64,000 nt of DNA from the NCBI GenBank assembly GCA_013368315.1, contig JAACJM010000134.1, positions 124,001-188,000 of the forward strand, in the 5' to 3' direction. Each line of letters starts with the position of its first letter. Position 1 is the first letter of the stretch. This DNA comes from Tetrapyrgos nigripes. Lineage: Eukaryota > Basidiomycota > Agaricomycetes > Agaricales > Campanellaceae. Of this stretch, positions 59,934 to 64,000 are shown in pieces. The position numbers were made by a program, and so were the translations under genes. Under the pieces are notes generated by a model, which was not told where the DNA came from, made no database searches, and was given only the letters and a program-made list of their open reading frames with translations.

Positions 59934-61442
59934 TCGGAGGGTATTCCACACTGTGTCTGTACAAATAGTAGATCCCAAGATCTTGAAGATACTTTTTTTG
60001 GTCTGAGGCAAGCATATTTGAAGTCCTGTACTTATGTCTCACTCCGCGTCGACTCTACTATCGGGTGCTCTACCAGGGAGATGTGGGCCCCCATGTATGG
60101 TGGGAAGTACGTGTCCGATTTCTTGCAGGCCTATAGCAACAGGCTCAATATGTTCGAACAGTAACCTTGAGTGCGAGTTAGGTACGAGTGCGAGTTTGTG
60201 TTGAAAAAAATTCTCCAAACTCGCAAGTACTTGCACATGTTGGCAGCTTGTTGGCAGCTCATCTCAAAGTTCAGAAGCACAATATTTAATTTCGTAGTAC
60301 TAGTTACAGCTCTTATAACCCATTAAATAGCAATGTAATAGCATCTAGTGTTACTTTCCATGGAGGTCCCGCGCGACGATTCGAAAGACTCTAACGTCCA
60401 ATCCTTCTCGCTTGACTCTCTGGCAGAAGCCGCGTATAGCAGACCCTACAAGGTAACATTAGCTCGTTGAATGGGAAAATCGAAGAGATAGAAAAATGAT
60501 ACGACAGAAAACTGAAGAAACACTCACATAAAATTTGGAACGCCTATCCCTCACTGTATCCTCGCAGCGGATGGTAAAAGCCATTGAAGGAGAATATGGA
60601 GGTATATCCGGCGCCAGGGGTGGACGTAGGCGTAGGATAAGGTGGAGTTGTAGAGGGTTGGTATAGGCGTAGGAGACGGTAGAGTAACGAGTTCTCGTCC
60701 TTGGCTACGAAACGTCTCAGGCTTCTCCCCCCAAGCCAACTTCCTACAATTAGCATAATCCGCATTAACCCCTTGTTTGACTTTTTCTGTACCGCTACTG
60801 AGGAGAGGGGTTTCGAGGGAGAAACGCCAGTAAATCATTTGGGAATGTTGGGGTTGGGGTTGTTGTTGGGTGGATTGGGGTTGGCTAAAGACGGAAAATG
60901 GAAAATGGTCAGCGCGATGAAAAAATGATTAGCGTGATGAAGGAGTTAATTGAGTAAGAGGAGAAAGAGGAGAAAAAGAAAGAGAAAGAAAAAAAGGAGA
61001 AACGTTCAGAAGAACGAGAACGAAAACGGAAACGAAAACGTCTCGACGTCTCCGAGTCAAAATCTCAAAATCTCAACAAAACAGAATAAAATACCCACCC
61101 AGCACTCGAATACTCCTCCGGCCACTCCCACGGAACGACCTCGAAGCTCTTGAGCCTTGGTTTAACACTGTACGTTTTTTGGATCCAGTTGTTGGGAATT
61201 TGAGAGCTGTCGAAAAATTTGAGTTTGAATTTGATTGGGATGCACTGCGTGTACATGCTCCAGTGTCGTGGTTGTGGTTGTGCTCCCAGTCCCGCTCCCG
61301 GTCAGACCCCTCACCCTCTCCATCCGAATAAAGTGCAATAGGGGAATCTTTCGTGCCTAATTCTTCTCGGTCTCTGTCGGGATCATGAGATTGAGATTGA
61401 GAATGGGGATCTCTGGGTGGAACAGGTGGGTATGTGTACGAT
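59934..61442 (-). other. poorly resolved region with possible minus-strand exons
   Basis: Open minus-strand stretches at 61256-61100 (FKLKFFDSSQIPNNWIQKTY) and 60838-60545 (YRLLRLYQPSTTPPYP or an alternative frame) look mildly coding and could be exons of one gene, but joins are not in phase. A purine-rich AAGAGGAGAAAG run is at 60955-61040. No family is recognised. Confidence 0.3.
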
Positions 61443-62066
61443 TAGTGTTGACCAAGTCCAGTTCAGTCCGGTTCAGGCCAAAATTTTCTGAACCCCAAAC
61501 TGAACTTTAGGTCCAGTTCAGAAATTTTCTGAACTTTGGACTGGACCAAAAGTTCACTGAACTTCGGTCCAGTTCAGGTTCGGACTTTTCTGGACCAATT
61601 TTTTAGTCAGTCTCAAATTTTCACTCTTGAGAGGCTCTAAAACTCACCATTTCGTCCACATGTTGGCTACAGATTCTAGGAAAGGACGTCTACAGCAACT
61701 TTACTAAGTTTCACTGCAGTATTCCACTGTACAACAACTTATGGCAGTGCATCACAGATGTGTGCCTCAGTTGTAAAACCAGCCTCAAACTGTAACATAG
61801 CCTTCCGCTCCATCAATTAAATCAGCGAAGAGGATAGAGCAGTCATAAAAGTAATAAAAACTCATCAAAATGCCACCGGAAAGCCAATATTTTGTACAGT
61901 TTAAAGCATCGGTTTGGACGCGTCCGGAAAAGTTCAGCACCTCCCGAACCTTGAACTGGACTTTGAGTCCAGTTCAGAGAAATTCTGAACTTTGAACTGA
62001 ACTTTCGGTTCAGTCCAGAAAATTTTGGTCCGAACCAAGGTTCAGAATCGGACTTGGTCAACACTA
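61443..62066 (-). mobile_element. 624-bp hAT-type MITE, copy 2
   Basis: Near-identical, reverse-oriented copy of 8029-8652 with the same length and the same TAGTGTTGACCAAGTCC terminal inverted repeats. Its own perfect 8-bp target duplication TGTACGAT lies at 61435-61442 and 62067-62074. Few substitutions separate the two copies, which suggests recent mobility. Confidence 0.93.
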
Positions 62067-62074
62067 TGTACGAT

Positions 62075-62425
62075 TGAGTATGAGAATCAGTTCATACTTC
62101 TCCAGACTGCCTAATGTAATGCGGAGACGGACGATTTGGAGAGGTGGAGGTCCAACAAGGATGAAGACTCTGGAAGACGATGTAGGTGCTGATTGCGAGT
62201 TGAGAATGCCGGTCATGAACAAAGCGGAGGAGAAGACAAAAACAAAAAACAAAACCATCAGTCAAAAAACGAAAGCGCACAAAGGGCAGGAAGTAAGAAA
62301 ACCCACCTAGCATTCTCGATCGCTTCCATGCATGTTGGCCTTTGTACAAATGATGAACATACTCTTCATGAGATTCTTGAGTGTTGAGGGCGATGTGTTG
62401 GCTGGTTAGGAACCTGGGAGATAAA
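62075..62425 (-). CDS. possible exons of an unknown gene next to the MITE
   Basis: On the minus strand an exon after a CTCCCAG acceptor (about 62415) reads FLTSQHIALNTQESHEEY and GQHAWKRSRML to a donor at about 62307. A downstream exon after CTTCCAG (about 62172) has two open options. One of them (VFILVGPPPLQIVRLRI) runs into the MITE target site, so the MITE could lie in an exon or a 3' untranslated region. Support is weak. Confidence 0.25.
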
Positions 62426-62879
62426 AATTAGATTTAGAAGAAGACGCAAAACAAAAAACACACCGTATCCCACTCAAATTAAAAACCTAACCAAAACTGC
62501 CAGATATCCAACCTGATCCTCTTCCTCCCCTGTGTCTTTTTACAAAAAGCAGTATCCTACCAACTTTCATGATGATCAGAGCTGATTGGATGTGCTCTTT
62601 TGCTGTATTTTGGACAGTATTTTGGCCATATCTCTATAACCACTGCAGTTATTGCAAATCTGATTGGATATTTGGATTCAGCGACTCAAAATACATCCTC
62701 TTATATACTTATATTACTTTTCATTGCTGGCTCCAGGAATTTATTTTGCATTTTCTGAGCCAGCCACAGCTACTACCTCTATTCCATTTGCAGATTCTGG
62801 TCCCTACTGACGGCCCGCACCTCCTATCAAATTTTGAGGCATGAGAAAAACCTGCCCCACTGGCCCCTAAGGGGCACAG

Positions 62880-63010
62880 TGGCTTACTATGCATGGTATG
62901 CAATAAAATAAAATAGTAGTATACTATGCATGGTATAGGGCTGGCACAATGGCTTACTATGCATGGTATGGGTTGGAACAGTGACTCACTATGCATAGTA
63001 TCATACCATA
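62880..63010. repeat. short palindromic repeat ACTATGCATGGTATG
   Basis: Three copies of TACTATGCATGGTATG-like words, and a fourth variant CACTATGCATAGTATCATACC, lie within 130 bp. They contain the palindrome ATGCAT and pair with each other. No coding is seen. The word also appears around 63070 as ACTATGTGTAGC. Confidence 0.7.
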
Positions 63011-63244
63011 ATACAGATACAGATAAGCCTCTACCTACTACACATTGTGCCCAGCAGAGTACTATCAGTATACTATGTGTAGCAGTTACAGCTACAGCTG
63101 GGCCTGAAGGGTAGCCAGGAGGAAAAATTGATCTGATTTCATGACTTGTAAGCAATATTTATCTTATCACTTACCATTTTAGGAAGGAGAGGGGGAGGGG
63201 GGGTCAAGCTGGACCTTATGACCAAAAAGGAACGTCCATCTGGT

Positions 63245-64000
63245 CTGGTCATATCATTTTGAAGACCCCTTGCCTTCACGACACCTTCCTGATACCTTCA
63301 TGACACCTTCACAAAACCTGCATGACATTCTCCATGACCCCTTCACGACACCTTCATGACACCTTTGTGACACCTTCACCACACCTTCATGACATTTTCA
63401 TGACACCTTCACGATACCTTCATGACACCTTCACGATACCTTCACAATACCTTCCCGATACCTTTGCAATACCTTCACAATACCTTTGTGACACCTCCAT
63501 GACGACACCTTCACGACACCTTCATGACATATTCATGACACCTTCACAATACCTTCAGACACCTTCCCAACACCTGTATGCACCTTCACAATACCTTCAT
63601 GATATCTTTGCGATACCTTTGCAATACCTTCATGACACATTCAGGAAACCTTCCCACCACCTTCACAATACCTTCATGACATCTTCGCAACACCTTCACT
63701 ACACCTGCACAACACCTTCACGATACCTTCAGAACACCTTCCCAATACCTTCAGGACACCTTCCCGACATCTTCTGACACCTTCACAATACCTTCACGAC
63801 ACCTTCCTGATACCTTCATGACAACTTCACGAAACCTTTGCGACACTTTCATGACACCTTCACGACATCTTCATGACACCTTCACGACACCTTCATGACA
63901 CCTTTGCAACACCTTTGCAACACCTTCACCACACCTTCATGACATCTTCATAACACCTTCCGATACCTTCACAACACCTTCCCAATACCTTCAGTGTGAC
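63245..64000 (-). repeat. 11-bp minisatellite, inverted copy
   Basis: Units of ACACCTTCATG / ATACCTTCACA type, the reverse complement of the array at 2695-3955, fill the end of the window and continue beyond it. Confidence 0.95.

Noticed and set aside
63322..63777. 151-codon plus-strand open frame in the right-hand minisatellite
   Set aside because: Same artefact as in the left array.
2695..64000. Whole-window palindromic duplication, suggested by inverted minisatellites and inverted MITEs at both ends
   Set aside because: The two MITEs have different perfect target duplications and unrelated flanks, so they are independent insertions. Centres of symmetry also differ from that of the 47/58 kb inverted arms.
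1..64000. CRISPR arrays, operons, ribosome binding sites, rRNA or tRNA genes
   Set aside because: The window is spliced eukaryotic DNA. The tandem arrays lack repeat-spacer structure, and I found no tRNA- or rRNA-like sequence by eye.

Overview
This window is eukaryotic nuclear DNA from a filamentous fungus, almost certainly an Agaricomycete (Basidiomycota). Genes are split by many short GT-AG introns, mostly about 45-70 nt. Recognisable products include a SNF2 helicase, a SUN-domain protein, a MYND-finger protein, nucleoplasmin-like proteins, a tnp2-type CACTA transposase and a TET/JBP-like dioxygenase. Several other genes look like the transposon-linked lineage-specific expansions common in mushroom genomes. 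Nothing prokaryotic is present. Exon models were built by eye from frames and splice signals, so gene ends marked approximate are approximate.

Layout. 0-5 kb: decayed repeats, a KH-domain pseudogene and an 11-bp minisatellite. 5.2-9.4 kb: a small RING-finger gene, a decayed member (copy C) of a duplicated gene family, and a plus-strand gene interrupted by a 624-bp hAT-type MITE with a perfect 8-bp target duplication. 9.8-16.5 kb: minus-strand multi-exon helical/membrane protein genes that I do not recognise. 16.8-20.3 kb: a SNF2/Rad5-Rad16-like ATPase whose last exons are duplicated in tandem. 20.9-25.3 kb: a Cys-rich protein with a duplicated metal-binding-like module, and two coiled-coil genes. 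25.6-27.4 kb: two tandem nucleoplasmin-like genes. The second is cut off by a 674-bp hAT element, followed directly by an apparently intact tnp2 (CACTA/EnSpm) transposase gene (28.2-32.7 kb). 34.3-37.3 kb: an unknown gene and a TET/JBP-like 2-oxoglutarate/Fe(II) dioxygenase with an apparent frameshift. 38.5-43.3 kb: a dispersed-family gene and a MYND-finger gene. 45.7-59.9 kb: two inverted WD40 paralogues whose 5' ends lie in near-identical 1.08-kb inverted repeat arms. The 9.5-kb spacer holds an unknown gene, a long repeat-bearing gene (50.5-55.5 kb) and a divergently transcribed SUN-domain gene. 60-64 kb: poorly coding sequence, a second inverted copy of the 624-bp MITE with a different 8-bp target duplication, and the same 11-bp minisatellite in opposite orientation.

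The genes do not form a pathway. The window is a patchwork of a few housekeeping nuclear genes (SNF2, SUN, NPL, RING, MYND) set among transposons, MITEs and expanded families. The most interesting points are the TET/JBP-like gene near a tnp2 transposase, the identical inverted arms flanked by diverged paralogues (gene-conversion signature), the clean hAT insertions, and the duplicated Cys/His module.
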